Source: Paludibacterium denitrificans
GTDB taxonomy: Bacteria; Pseudomonadota; Gammaproteobacteria; Burkholderiales; Chromobacteriaceae
Direction of reading: 5' to 3'
Assembly (NCBI RefSeq): GCF_009707705.1
Contig: NZ_WLYX01000001.1
Location: 2,914,001-2,978,000, forward strand
DNA length: 64,000 bases
The first letter of the stretch is position 1, and every line of letters begins with the position of its first letter. Below are positions 50,294-59,621 of this stretch, piece after piece. Below the pieces are notes generated by a model. The model was not told where the DNA came from. It saw only the letters and a program-made list of their open reading frames with translations, and searched no databases. Made by a program: the position numbers and the translations under genes.

Positions 50294-50685
50294 CTATTCG
50301 CCAGCACGCTCGGTGATACGGATGCCACGTGCCGACAACTGGCGATAAACGTGGCGATAATGGGCGGGCGCGGCCGACTGGGCCTCACTCAGGACCGGTA
50401 GCGAGTCGAGGGCAATCACGCAGTCACCAGCCGCAATGCTTCGGCATTACGCGAGGTCACGCCCGCGTCGGCAGCTGGCAAGTCATGGCGCAGGACGCCC
50501 AGCACAAAGGCCAGCGGGTCACTCGCGGCGGCAGACCAGGGCACGGCCAGCTCATCATCCAATGAGGCCACACCGAGAATGGTGCTTAGCAGAGCGTCCG
50601 GGCCGACCTGTACGGTTTCGCCGTATTCGTCCGGTTCGCCACACAGCGGAATTTGCGGTGGCAGCTGTTCAGTCACGGAAGGCAT
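50294..50685 (-). CDS. Putative head decoration protein
   Basis: About 130 residues: MPSVTEQLPPQIPLCGEPDE, VGPDALLSTILGVASLDDEL, SDPLAFVLGVLRHDLPAADA, then, after a one-G loss near 50425, AAGDCVIALDSLPVLSEAQS and YRQLSARGIRITERAGE. It sits directly before the gpE-type capsid, where lambda carries gpD. The fold assignment rests on that position and size. Confidence 0.65.
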
Positions 50686-50697
50686 TCTCTTCTCCTG

Positions 50698-51704
50698 TTA
50701 GTGCGATGCAGCTCGCGCCTTGGCATTGGCGAGCAGCGGGTTGTCGTGGGGTTTTTCTTGCTGGCTGTTCATCGCACGGCTGGTGGCATCCGTGCCGGGC
50801 TTGACCACGACCGGGGCCGTTTTGATGAAGTCCTGGAAGGCGCTCATGTCGGCGCTACACATGGCCTTGTAAAAACCACGGCTGGTAAGCGCGATCTTGC
50901 TTAAGCCGCCACCGCGTCATCCAGTTGCTTGTCGATTTCCGCCTCGGCCGTACCGGCCTGCAGCTGTTGCAGCGAGTTGGCCACGCGTTCGTATTCCGCC
51001 TTCGGCACAAAGCCGGTCATGATGCTGCTGGTCACGGCTTTCAGATCTGCATCGGCCGCTGCACCGGTAACTTGGCGCAAGCTATTCATCGCGGTGGTGG
51101 TGTCGGCACTGGCGGATTTCAGCGTTTTGATCGCCTCAATCACCGCTGCGGCATCTGCCGCCGGGTCCAGTCCGAGCAGTTCAATCAGTTGTTTCAGCAG
51201 GTCCACAGAGGTCTCCATTGAGTTAAGGGCACGTAAAAACAGGTTCGGGACATTGACGATGGCCACGGATATCAGCTTGACGATGCGGCCCGTGGCATCG
51301 AAATCGAATACCGGCGAGAGATATCGATACTTTTTAGCGACGACTTTCTCGGCCCCCTCCACGACCCAGTCGACACACGCCCAGATCGCACCATCACGGA
51401 CCTCAAGCTGCTTGATCCATCCGGCGGCCTCGGCCTTGGTGCCGGGTCCGCAGGTCTGGTGGTTGTAGTCGACGACGGGATCAATCCCCGCCGACTGGTC
51501 AGCGGCAAAGGACTGCAAGATGGCCGGAACATCGCTAAACCATGGCCCGCGCCCATCACGACCGGTAAACGTCCCGGCTGGAATAACCTCTACCCACTCG
51601 GGAGCCGAGTCACCCTCTGGTAACGAAAGGGTCAGCGCGTTAATGGCCCTGCCAGCGGATGGCATGGCATTGATGGCCCGAAGGAGTTTTTGAGCGGTGT
51701 TCAT
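50698..51704 (-). CDS. Prohead protease fused to scaffold (Mu gpI-like)
   Basis: About 334 residues, start MNTAQKLLRAINAMPSAGRA at 51704. The Mu-type protease region: EWVEVIPAGTFTGRDGRGPW, GIDPVVDYNHQTCGPGTKAE, AIWACVDWVVEGAEKVVAKK, YRYLSPVFDFDATGRIVKLI. A helical scaffold follows (VDLLKQLIELLGLDPAADAA, FVPKAEYERVANSLQQLQAG, AEIDKQLDDAVAA). The frame stops at 50899-50906 (GCTTAAGC); with GCCGGC it continues GKIALTSRGFYKAMCSADMS to AKARAASH. First gene of the head transcript behind box copy 3. Confidence 0.9.
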
Positions 51705-51705
51705 G

Positions 51706-51724
51706 CCCCGCATTGTGAGCGGGG
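51706..51724 (-). other. Leader hairpin of the head transcript
   Basis: CCCCGC / GCGGGG stem just before the protease start codon, with the same ACAATGCGGG element as the gp36 leader. Confidence 0.55.
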
Positions 51725-51742
51725 AGAAATGGGGAAAAACGG

Positions 51743-51758
51743 GGGAAAGGGTTCGGTA
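51743..51758 (-). promoter_or_regulatory. Late-promoter-type box, copy 3 (head genes)
   Basis: GGGAAAGGGTTCGGTA on the plus strand, about 40 bp upstream of the protease start; equivalent to Mu PI. Confidence 0.65.
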
Positions 51759-51919
51759 AAACCGAGTGGGGATTGCCGCGCGTCACATCGATGGCGTTAA
51801 AACCCCGTTAAAATCGCCATGGTAGCCTTACCAGTGCCATGAGCATGGCGTTAGGCGATAGATGCCAAATCAAACGCACAACGGCCGTTTGTGCGCTTAA
51901 CCATTTCTTTGGATCAACG

Positions 51920-52246
51920 ATGAGCACTCAAACAGAAAACCTCATTCACCAACTCTCGTGTCTCCCGGTCTGTGATGCCATTAGCCAACATCCTGCTGTG
52001 ATGCTGGACCTGTCGAATGGAGCCATCATCAGAAGCCCGGCTAATCTTGCGGCGGACGACGAATGCGAGTTCTTTGAAGTTCAATGGCCGGGCGGAGAAC
52101 CACAGCAAGTTTTGGCCTGCAAGATCGTAGACAAGCTACTTCTCGCGGCTATCCATCACTGGAAAGACACGGGAGAAATGAAGGGGGATATCGCGATGCT
52201 CTTTCAGGATCAGCGGGAGCACCTGCAGATCAAGTTTGGGTTCTGA
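51920..52246 (+). CDS. Small soluble protein, opposite strand (moron candidate)
   Basis: 108 residues from ATG 51920: MSTQTENLIHQLSCLPVCDA, ISQHPAVMLDLSNGAIIRSP, DECEFFEVQWPGGEPQQVLA, KIVDKLLLAAIHHWKDTGEM. No family recognised; no signal or membrane segment. Reads against the head genes and converges with the virion-morphogenesis gene (4 bp apart). The spacer 51759-51919 holds nothing else that I can assign. Confidence 0.6.
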   Translation: MSTQTENLIHQLSCLPVCDAISQHPAVMLDLSNGAIIRSPANLAADDECEFFEVQWPGGEPQQVLACKIVDKLLLAAIHHWKDTGEMKGDIAMLFQDQREHLQIKFGF

Positions 52247-52250
52247 TTGG

Positions 52251-52799
52251 TTACTCATCAAAGTATCTCCCCAAGATGGCCAGCAGCTCCGCTTCAGCGA
52301 CGGGTGCCAGCTGGCCATTCTCATCCACCGGCAGATAGGCCCGCGCCGGGATATACACGCCAAGGCCTCGGCCAGCCCGGCCACCCAACTGCTGGATGGC
52401 CGCATAGGCATCCAGTCCATTACCCCATGGGCCGAAGGCCAGATGATCCGGCCCCGCTTCAAAGCTGAAGGCGTACTGGCGCAGATTGTTGGTATGGCCC
52501 TGCAGGATTTTCTTGTTGGCCAGCACGGTCTGGCCGCGCTTCGATAGCGAGCCATCTTTCTTGAAGTTCTTCTTGCCGCCGTGCCGGATATACGCCGCCA
52601 GTGTCGTCGGGGCGTTCGGCTCCCAAGGCTGGCCGTGCCAGTCTTTCTGTTCGGCAAAGCGCTGGTCGGTCTCTGCCTTGGCCCACTCGGCAAAGTCCAG
52701 CAGTGCCGGGCGCAGGTTGTGGGCTTGCGCCAACAGTTTATCCAGTGCCCGGCCAACACTGTCATTGACGACTTTGATTTCGAAGCTGTTGTCACTCAT
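52251..52799 (-). CDS. Virion morphogenesis protein (Mu gpG-like)
   Basis: 182 residues, unbroken: MSDNSFEIKVVNDSVGRALD, HNLRPALLDFAEWAKAETDQ, RFAEQKDWHGQPWEPNAPTT (the family's motif), KKILQGHTNNLRQYAFSFEA, YAAIQQLGGRAGRGLGVYIP, ELLAILGRYFDE. Phage virion morphogenesis (pfam05069-type). Acts in tail/head joining. Confidence 0.88.
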   Translation of the reverse strand: MSDNSFEIKVVNDSVGRALDKLLAQAHNLRPALLDFAEWAKAETDQRFAEQKDWHGQPWEPNAPTTLAAYIRHGGKKNFKKDGSLSKRGQTVLANKKILQGHTNNLRQYAFSFEAGPDHLAFGPWGNGLDAYAAIQQLGGRAGRGLGVYIPARAYLPVDENGQLAPVAEAELLAILGRYFDE

Positions 52800-52820
52800 A
52801 ATGAATATAGGCCGTGCAGA

Positions 52821-52847
52821 AGTACGTGAAATATCGCATTACGTACT
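52821..52847. repeat. Inverted repeat
   Basis: AGTACGT / ACGTACT, 13-nt loop, in the 108-bp gap between MuF and the virion-morphogenesis gene. The gap holds no gene. Confidence 0.35.
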
Positions 52848-52907
52848 GCAACCCCGAAAGGGCGTGCACACGCAGGGGGTGGCGTCCTGCCTGCACGGCT
52901 ATCCTCC

Positions 52908-54198
52908 TCATATGATCCGCCGATACAGGGCCGGGTTATTCAAGTCCCGTAAATCCACATAGCCCAATGTGGTCAATGTATTTGTCTGCATGGGTATACG
53001 CTTCCCGTTCCGATCCTTGTCTTTCACGCGGTAATTTGCATTGATCACGGCTTTTACGTACCGCTTCTCATCCTGGGCTTTCCATACCGCTAGATAGATC
53101 GGCTCAAGCTGGTCATTGCTTACCTGCTGATAAACCCGTTCAGGCTCCCACATGCCAATAATTGTCTGCATGGCATCGTCCAGGGGTAATCCGCTTGTCT
53201 GCCTTGGCCCCCGTATCCCGCAAAGCATGTTTCACCTCGCTGTCATCGACCGACACCACCGCCGTGGCCAATGACTCGCCCGTGGCCTGCTCGATCTTGT
53301 CGACCAGTTGCGGCGACAGCCCGCCAATATGGATACGCTGCTTGGTTGGCCGGTAGCCCGCCGGGTCCGGGTAGATCTGCTGGACCAGCGGTTGCCAGCG
53401 TTCCTGGACGATCTTGTCCAGTGCCTGAATGTTGTCGACCGCGCTCTGAATAGCCGCAGCCCCGATCCGGGCCGACGTTGTCGCCGCCTTGTCCAGCAGC
53501 AGGCGGCCAAGGTTCGCTTGTCCTGGGGCGTAGTCCCATCCGTAGTCAATGCCATCCGGCACGGACACAGGGCCATCTGGCGTGTCCTGCTCGACGTACT
53601 GAATGGCCGGGGCGGTATCGGGGCCGTTCTTGCCGTACTTTTCGCGCAGTTCTTTCTCGGATACCCCATAGACCGTGCACTGACATCCCCAGCCGTTTGG
53701 CGGGTAATGGGTTTGCCACCACGGATCATCGGCCCGCAGGATCAGGCCGTTCCGGGCTAAATGCTGCGGCCGTGGATGCAGGACTGAATCGGAATGGCGA
53801 TAGCGCCAGTAAGGCCGCGCTTTCAGCATGTCCGGGTCGGTCAGCTGCTGGTAACGGCCAGCGGCATAGCTGGTCTGCAGATTGGTCTGGTAGATGACGC
53901 GGGTTCGCCAGTTTCGACCACCCTTATAGTCCCAGCCGTGCCGGGCGACGATGTCGTCAAACCCGGCCCGGAAATCTTCCAGCGTCGACTCACCGGCAAT
54001 GGCCTTATCGACTTCCTGCCGCAGATCCTCCAGCAGATCGCTGGCCATAGCCCCGGCCACGACAAACGAACGGTCGTGCTGGGCCTTCATGATGTCGGTC
54101 CATGTCTGGGTGGGCAGATTCAGCTTCTGCCGGAAGTAGTCCATCTGAACTGGCCACGGCTGCTTGAACACCGCACCCAGCAACGCATCATCGGCCAT
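52908..54198 (-). CDS. MuF-type minor head protein with extra C-terminal domain
   Basis: About 430 residues. Start MADDALLGAVFKQPWPVQMD at 54198, overlapping the portal stop. The MuF domain: WRTRVIYQTNLQTSYAAGRY, RYRHSDSVLHPRPQHLARNG, WWQTHYPPNGWGCQCTVYGV. Connector: IGGLSPQLVDKIEQATGESL. A frameshift near 53180 leads to the C-terminal domain (LPLDDAMQTIIGMWEPERVY, LEPIYLAVWKAQDEKRYVKA, TNTLTTLGYVDLRDLNNPAL), which resembles the PBECR-type nuclease modules that end many MuF proteins; I cannot confirm catalytic residues. MuF C-termini may travel into the host with DNA. Confidence 0.85.
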
Positions 54199-55734
54199 GG
54201 CGGACCTCATAACGGCCAGCCAACTCAGCCAGACTAAAAGCGGTGTTCATTACCCGCTGCAGCTCGGTGGTAGGCAAGTTACCAAACCCATTGATCAACC
54301 ACGCCCGGAACGACGCCAGATCCGGGGCATCGGCCAGTGCTTGGCGAATGACCTGAAGAATGGCTTCCATCGGGTCGGTAGTCTCGTTGGTAAGCTGTTC
54401 AATTAGCGGTGCCATCGGGTCAGCCGGTCCCGGCTGCAACGCATTAGTCGCCCGATAGTGATTCATCGCCGCTTGGGTCTGAGGGGCTTAAGACATCAAC
54501 CGGCACCATCAGAGCTTCGCTTTGGGCCGTTCCAGACCGAAGCGCTCATAGGTGGACTCCTGACCGACCGGCAGGCACGCACCAGCTTATCCACCACGCC
54601 AGCCAATGCGGTCAGGTCTTCCGGTTTGTTAATCCGTAGGCGGATGGCCGGGTACTTTTGCTGCGGCCCCAGATTGAGGTCCACCACCGGCTTGACGTAG
54701 TCGCGGGCCAGCGTGGCTACCAGCTGTTTGACGTCGGCGTCCAGAATATCTTCGCGTACCTCGTTATGGACCTTGCCCAAGGCGTAGGCGCCACCGCCAC
54801 TGCTCCCGCCGGTGTTGGTGGCAAGCGTCTGGCCAAGGACGATCTTGCTGGTCTGCTTGTCGAAATATTCCGTCAGGCGGGCATAGATATCGACCGAGGC
54901 GGTTTTATTGCTAAGCGTCGACAAAGTCGATTTCCATGTTCTTCGGGATGGCGGCGGCCGCATCCGTGCCGAGGCTACGCAGGGCCGTCAGCAGAGTTTC
55001 AATGTCCTGCGGCGTGGCTGAGACATCGTACTTACCGACACGCAGCGGCTGGCCATACGCCTCGGCAAACGTGACCCAATCCTTGATCGCGTAGTTGCTG
55101 AACAGAAAAGCCCAGCACGCCATGCGGGCCAGACCGCCGCGGATCAGCACGCCCGACTTGGCCTTGACCTTGTGGGTGATGAATTTATAGGGTGCCAGCG
55201 GATCGCCGTAGATATTGGTATCCGAGCGCAGATATAAGGTTTCAGGGTCTTCGCGGCGGGTTTGCAGCCAGTACGGTTGCAGATAGGACAAGCCACGCGG
55301 CATCCACTGCCGCGCACTGGTTTCCCAGTCGATCTCATGCACGCTGAAGCCCTTGCCGATGGCGTCCAGAATATCGAACAGGTTTTCACTGATCGGGGCC
55401 AGCGCTTCTTCCACCAGTGCGGCGGCCTGCTGACTGGCGGCATCATCGCCAGCTTACCAACGTACAGCTCCAAACCGACTAGGGCACGCTTGCGGGTCGA
55501 CAGCTCGGAGCCGTAGTGCAGGTACTTCTCTTCCATGTCCTCGGCCAGCCGCAAGTAGGCGCTGGCATCACCGTTCACCGCCTGACGCAGCATGTGCCCC
55601 AGCAATTCCGGGTCAAGGCCATGGCTGGCAGAGGCAATGATCTGCCGTACCCCGGTGGTGGTCGGGGTGGCGATGGAGGTTTTTAACAGGCCCATGTTAA
55701 TCGGCTGGCCATTATGGTCAACGAGTTGCGCCAT
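54188..55734 (-). CDS. Portal protein (Mu gp29-like, DUF935)
   Basis: About 510 residues. Start MAQLVDHNGQPINMGLLKTS; RLAEDMEEKYLHYGSELSTR, EEALAPISENLFDILDAIGK, WETSARQWMPRGLSYLQPYW, RGGLARMACWAFLFSNYAIK, FAEAYGQPLRVGKYDVSATP, EYFDKQTSKIVLGQTLATNT, GGSSGGGAYALGKVHNEVRE. The C-terminal helical end is SFRAWLINGFGNLPTTELQR. Breaks: about 55455; 54910-54916 (GCTAAGC, expected FVDAGNKTASVD); about 54580 (four bases lost at GCCGGC); 54486-54492 (GCTTAAG, expected VPAPQTQAAMN). All but the first fit the GCCGGC rule. Confidence 0.9.
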
Positions 55735-55802
55735 GATTTACATCCTTTTTTGCATTGGCACGTCACTGCTAAACTTCAATGTCATTACTTGGAGACGGAA
55801 CC

Positions 55803-56303
55803 ATGATTGATATGATTACGGGCGCATTCGGCGGCCTGAAGTCTGCGGCGGAGCTGGCTCAGAGTTTGCTCACGCTCAAAACGGATTCGGCTGTATCGAC
55901 CAAGGCCGTTGAGCTGAACAGAATCATTTTTGATATCCAGCAGAAAATGTTTGCCATTCAGGCGGACTATGCGGCGCTGCTGAGCCGCACTGGCGACCTT
56001 GAAGCCGAAATTCGAGATCTCAAAAGCTGGGAAGAAGAAAAGCAGCGCTATCAATTGCACGAACTGGCTCCGGGAACGTTCACTCACCGCCTGAAGCCAG
56101 ATTGCCAAGGCTCCGAACCGCTTCATGACCTGTGCGAAAACTGCTATCAGAATGGCGTCAAATCGATCTTGCAGGCGGCTGGACATAAAGGCTCCTATCC
56201 ATGTTTTGTCTGTCCAAAATGCAAAAGTGAGTATTTGGCTGAACGACAATCCATGCCGTCCTATGTCGTCTCGCTGCCATCCAATCCCCGTACTCGTTTC
56301 TGA
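55803..56303 (+). CDS. Coiled-coil plus zinc-finger protein, opposite strand (moron candidate)
   Basis: 166 residues from ATG 55803 behind GGAG: MIDMITGAFGGLKSAAELAQ, TKAVELNRIIFDIQQKMFAI, LLSRTGDLEAEIRDLKSWEE (coiled coil), then a Cys-rich part CENCYQNGVKSILQAAGHKG and PCFVCPKCKSEYLAERQSMP (two CxxC pairs, zinc-ribbon-like). Inserted between portal and terminase against their direction. Homologues of this shape are scattered through prophages; function unknown. Confidence 0.7.
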   Translation: MIDMITGAFGGLKSAAELAQSLLTLKTDSAVSTKAVELNRIIFDIQQKMFAIQADYAALLSRTGDLEAEIRDLKSWEEEKQRYQLHELAPGTFTHRLKPDCQGSEPLHDLCENCYQNGVKSILQAAGHKGSYPCFVCPKCKSEYLAERQSMPSYVVSLPSNPRTRF

Positions 56304-56307
56304 TGGG

Positions 56308-57939
56308 CTACCAGGTGCCGCGCCCGAATCGGGCTGATGCCGCAAACTGTCCTCGGCCGATGCCCTTGTAGCCTTTGGTCGCCAGCGGCGCGGCATCAAT
56401 CACGCGGGCGGCATACCAGGCCAAGGCCACCGCAACGGCCACGTCACCGTGGCGCTTGCCCTTGTCTTCGCCGGTGGTCCGGGTGTCCGGTATGCGCGGT
56501 ACGCCATTAATGATTTGCACTGCCCGCAGGTCGGCCAGCACGTCCTTGTCTTTCGGCAGGCCATCCAGATCGCCGTCTTCCAGCGCGGCTTTGACCGGCG
56601 GCATGTGTTCGCGGTACCAGCTCTCCGACAGCATCACCTGATGGATACGATCCGCCCCGTATTTCTGCATGGCTACCTCGGCCAGAAACTGGCCGTTGCC
56701 CCGCGCATCGAAGGCACCACCGGCAAAGCCCGGCAGGTTATCTAGCAGATGGAAGGTGACTTGCTCTTGCTGGCGGAAGGGGACGTTGCGCATTTCCAGA
56801 ATGAACGGCACGCGCCGCACCAGGTTCTGCAGTTCGATCAGCGGCACATGGACCGACAAGTCACCGCTCCGGGCAAAATCCTCCCCGTCAAAGCTGCGGA
56901 CATCCTTGGGGAGTTTGTCCAGCTCCGGCTGGAGCACTTCATCAATCCAGTCCTGGCAATGGCGCTCCCGCACATAGTCAGGCTCCAGCTCAAAGCCTTG
57001 GGGGCACTCGTAGCGCAGCACCGGCGTATCGGCCGACATGCGCTTTTCGATCAGCAGGCTGGATAGCCAGTTGCCGCCGCTGTTTTTGGGGATACAGCCG
57101 TACTCCTCGTCGGCCGACTCGGGGTTCGGGGCATTCTTGTAGAGGTCATCGCGCCATTTCTTCTCGGCTTCGACCGACCAGGTCTGACCGGTGACATAAC
57201 AGATGCGCTTATAGAGACCGTCGGCAATGGCGTCATCCAGCGTGATGCGATGCACGCTGTAATCCTTCTTGCTTAAGCACGCGCTTCCTGAATCAGCTCG
57301 TTGAAGATGTTTTCGGCCCCGTTATGGGTACTGATCAGCCTGACCTTGTTGCCCCACATGGTGAGGGCTAATGCCGCCTTGAGCAGTTCTGCGAGTGAAT
57401 CGTGGAAAGCCGCTTCATCAATCACCACATCGCCCTGCAGACCGCGCAGGTTGGAGGGCCGACTGGATAACGCCTGAATCTTGAAGCCCGACTTGGGGAA
57501 GCGAATCATGTAGGCGAGGATTTCTTCCTGCTTACCTTCATCCCAGAATGTCTGTTCATACACATCGGCCCGCGCCAGCTCATTGAAGGCTTTGGCAAAC
57601 AACGCAGCGGCGGCGATGTACTCCAGCGCCATTTCCTTTTTGCTGCCGACATAGAAGGTATTGCAACCGTGGCGCTTGCGCGGTTTTGCCGCTTTGACCA
57701 CGTTGCGTGTAAGCTTCCGCCCACGTCAGACCGGTACGGCGTGACTTCTCCGCGATCATGATCTGGGACTCGTCCTCAAACCAACGCTGCTGATACGGCA
57801 GTAAAACCGGTTGATTCTCCGGGATGGCGTCAGCCACGTCCTGCGGCACCACCACCCCGGCCAGTTCCATCTCTTCGGCCAGGTTAATCTTGCGCGGGCC
57901 ACCAAGGGCTTTTAACGGGGGATGTTCCTGTTCGGCCAT
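56308..57939 (-). CDS. Terminase large subunit (Mu gp28-like)
   Basis: About 540 residues. Start MAEQEHPPLKALGGPRKINL at 57939, overlapping the DUF3486 stop. ATPase part: LLPYQQRWFEDESQIMIAEK, SRRTGLTWAEA (atypical Walker A used by Mu-like terminases), GDVVIDEAAF (Walker B) and LISTHNGAENIF (coupling motif). Nuclease part: LRYECPQGFELEPDYVRERH, GGAFDARGNGQFLAEVAMQK, KGKRHGDVAVAVALAWYAAR. Breaks: about 57712 and 57271-57278 (GCTTAAGC for GCCGGC, expected QEARAGKKDYSVHRITLDDA). Confidence 0.92.
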
Positions 57940-58508
57940 CACTCTTTACCCAACAGGATGCGGCGGATGCTGTTTTCCATCTGCTCGCTCATGCCATCCG
58001 AGCCACGCAGTTCTTCCAGCTTTTCTTCCTGCTCGGCCAGCAGTTTGGCACGGGCTTCGCGCTCGATGCGGGCCTGCTCATCCAGACGGAATTTCTTCTG
58101 GTTGACCGAAGCCCGGCTCAACGTGGCAATGTTCTTGGCCACCTTGCTCAACAGCGCAATGCGGTCTTCATTAGAGACATTCTCGTCCCCGGCTTCCTGC
58201 AGATCTACGATGGATTCGAACAGCTGGGTCTGTACCGGGGCGAGCAGTGCTTCGGAACGGGTATCGGTATCGTCCGAGGCGCCTTGCGTCAGCAGCCGGG
58301 CGGCCTCGGTGCTGGCCTTGATGGCCGCGAAGCGCCGTTCAATCTTCTGACCGAAGCGATGGATGGCAGATTTGCTGATGACAAAGCCCTTTTCGCGCAG
58401 GGCTTCTTCCAGCGCCTGGTAGCCGCTGAAGTTACCCTCGACCAGCGCATTCTCCAGCCATTCACGCACCTCGGCCGGAAGCATGGAAACACTATTGCGA
58501 GCGGCCAT
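57939..58508 (-). CDS. DUF3486 protein, probable small terminase (Mu gp27-like)
   Basis: 189 residues: MAARNSVSMLPAEVREWLEN, VEGNFSGYQALEEALREKGF, ISKSAIHRFGQKIERRFAAI (helix-turn-helix), ESIVDLQEAGDENVSNEDRI and a charged C-terminal helix (DEQARIEREARAKLLAEQEE). The apparent fusion with gp26 comes from a one-base loss upstream, not from a real fusion. Confidence 0.88.
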   Translation of the reverse strand: MAARNSVSMLPAEVREWLENALVEGNFSGYQALEEALREKGFVISKSAIHRFGQKIERRFAAIKASTEAARLLTQGASDDTDTRSEALLAPVQTQLFESIVDLQEAGDENVSNEDRIALLSKVAKNIATLSRASVNQKKFRLDEQARIEREARAKLLAEQEEKLEELRGSDGMSEQMENSIRRILLGKE

Positions 58509-58509
58509 G

Positions 58510-58820
58510 TCAGCTCCAGTATTTCTCAGGGCGGGCAATGCCGGCTGGCAGTCGATGGTGTACTCGGCCAGATCCACACCATAGCGGGTGATATCGGCCC
58601 ACCAGCGGCCACCCGGCTCCTTGCGCAACTTCACCATGGCGCGATCTTCCAGATAATCCAGTTCTTTGCGCACCTCCAGTGGAGACACATCAGGATAGAT
58701 CGCTCGCATGGTTTGCTGGATCACATCTTCGACGACCTCGGTAGGCCGGGCGTTGTACGCTGCCAGCACTAGATACCAGCGCAGGCTTTCGCGGCGGATT
58801 TTGGCGGCATCGATATTCAT
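58510..58820 (-). CDS. Winged-helix protein (Mu gp26-like)
   Basis: About 103 residues: MNIDAAKIRRESLRWYLVLA, AIYPDVSPLEVRKELDYLED, RWWADITRYGVDLAEYTIDC; the end CQPGIARPEKYWS is recovered by restoring one G at about 58541 (CCGGGC read as CCGGC). Family members are small wHTH proteins of unknown role in the head-gene lead-in. Confidence 0.85.
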
Positions 58821-59203
58821 TGCTGCAGTCCTTTCAGTTGGACGTTTTCAATTTTGAGAGCGACCGAGTCCAGCTTGGCTTCGATCACGGTCTGGTTACG
58901 AACGTAGTCCTCACGGCGCACATAGTTGATGGGTAAATCCGCCTGAAATCGCAGGAAATCCCGTTCCAATGACTGCCAGCCATCTGTCTCGCGCTGGTTC
59001 TGATCCATTAGCTGATTAAACCGGGACTCCCAGTTTTTATTAGCGGTCTCCTGTGACTGCTCCATGGTTTTAAAGCGCTGGCTCAACTGGTTATCGACCT
59101 GTGCCAGCAAAAGCCGGACAGCGACAAAACAGAAGGACATAAACGCCAGCAGCAGGCCAATCAGGAAAGTCAGCAATTGCCATAGATCCAACTGGATACT
59201 CAT
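58817..59203 (-). CDS. DUF2730 membrane protein (Mu gp25-like)
   Basis: 128 residues: one TM helix near the start (LLTFLIGLLLAFMSFCFVAV), then coiled coil (RFKTMEQSQETANKNWESRF, LDSVALKIENVQLKGLQQ). Overlaps neighbours on both sides by 4 bp. Role in the phage unknown. Confidence 0.85.
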   Translation of the reverse strand: MSIQLDLWQLLTFLIGLLLAFMSFCFVAVRLLLAQVDNQLSQRFKTMEQSQETANKNWESRFNQLMDQNQRETDGWQSLERDFLRFQADLPINYVRREDYVRNQTVIEAKLDSVALKIENVQLKGLQQ

Positions 59204-59416
59204 CGATGTGATCTCCCGAATCGTTCCCACGATGATTGGCAATCCACGCAGCGCCGACAGCCCTGGGACGGCTTTCTGTCGCTGTTCGGAAATCGCCTCA
59301 CCACAGTCCTCACAGTGGCTTAGGCCCATACCGTGGCAGGACTTGGCCAACTGATCCGCAATGGCCTGATCGCGCTCTTCCACTTCCAGTTCCTGTGCGC
59401 GATCAAATTGATCCAT
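59200..59416 (-). CDS. DksA/TraR-type zinc-finger protein
   Basis: About 72 residues: MDQFDRAQELEVEERDQAIA (helix), then HCEDCGEAISEQRQKAVPGC and RRCVDCQSSWERFGRSHR after removal of one extra G at 59261-59266 (CCCTGGG). The C-x-x-C ... C-x-x-C zinc finger is complete only after the repair. TraR-like proteins bind RNA polymerase in the secondary channel without ppGpp; here it might tune host transcription. Confidence 0.88.
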
Positions 59417-59621
59417 CGAACGACTCCGTCGCCTTGTCGATCCACATTTTTGCTTCCTCAAACCGCTTGGTAGCTTCCATGGCCAGCACACGATTCCCTC
59501 CTAGCGGGGGAATCCGCTGGATCAGTTTTTCCAGGCGGTGGGTGGCTTCAGACAGGTCATCCAGCAGCTGGGCTTGTTCGTTCTGACGGACGCCAAGGTC
59601 CGCCGGTGGGAGTTGAGTCAT
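59403..59621 (-). CDS. Acb2-like (anti-CBASS) hairpin protein, candidate
   Basis: 72 residues: MTQLPPADLGVRQNEQAQLL, then LSEATHRLEKLIQRIPPLGG, NRVLAMEATKRFEEAKMWID, ending KATESFDGSI. A long helix, a Pro-Gly turn and a second helix with A-x-E-A-T-K-x-x-x-E-A-x-x-W fits the Acb2/Vs.4 hairpin family, whose hexamers sequester cyclic nucleotide signals of CBASS and Thoeris-type systems. Acb2 was described in B3-like transposable phages. I assign this from pattern memory; the nucleotide-pocket residues need alignment. Overlaps the DksA-like gene and abuts Rz. Confidence 0.6.
   Translation of the reverse strand: MTQLPPADLGVRQNEQAQLLDDLSEATHRLEKLIQRIPPLGGNRVLAMEATKRFEEAKMWIDKATESFDGSI

Noticed and set aside
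57939..58820. gp26-DUF3486 fusion
   Set aside because: One missing G near 58541 removes the gp26 stop; the restored end KYWS is the usual family C-terminus.
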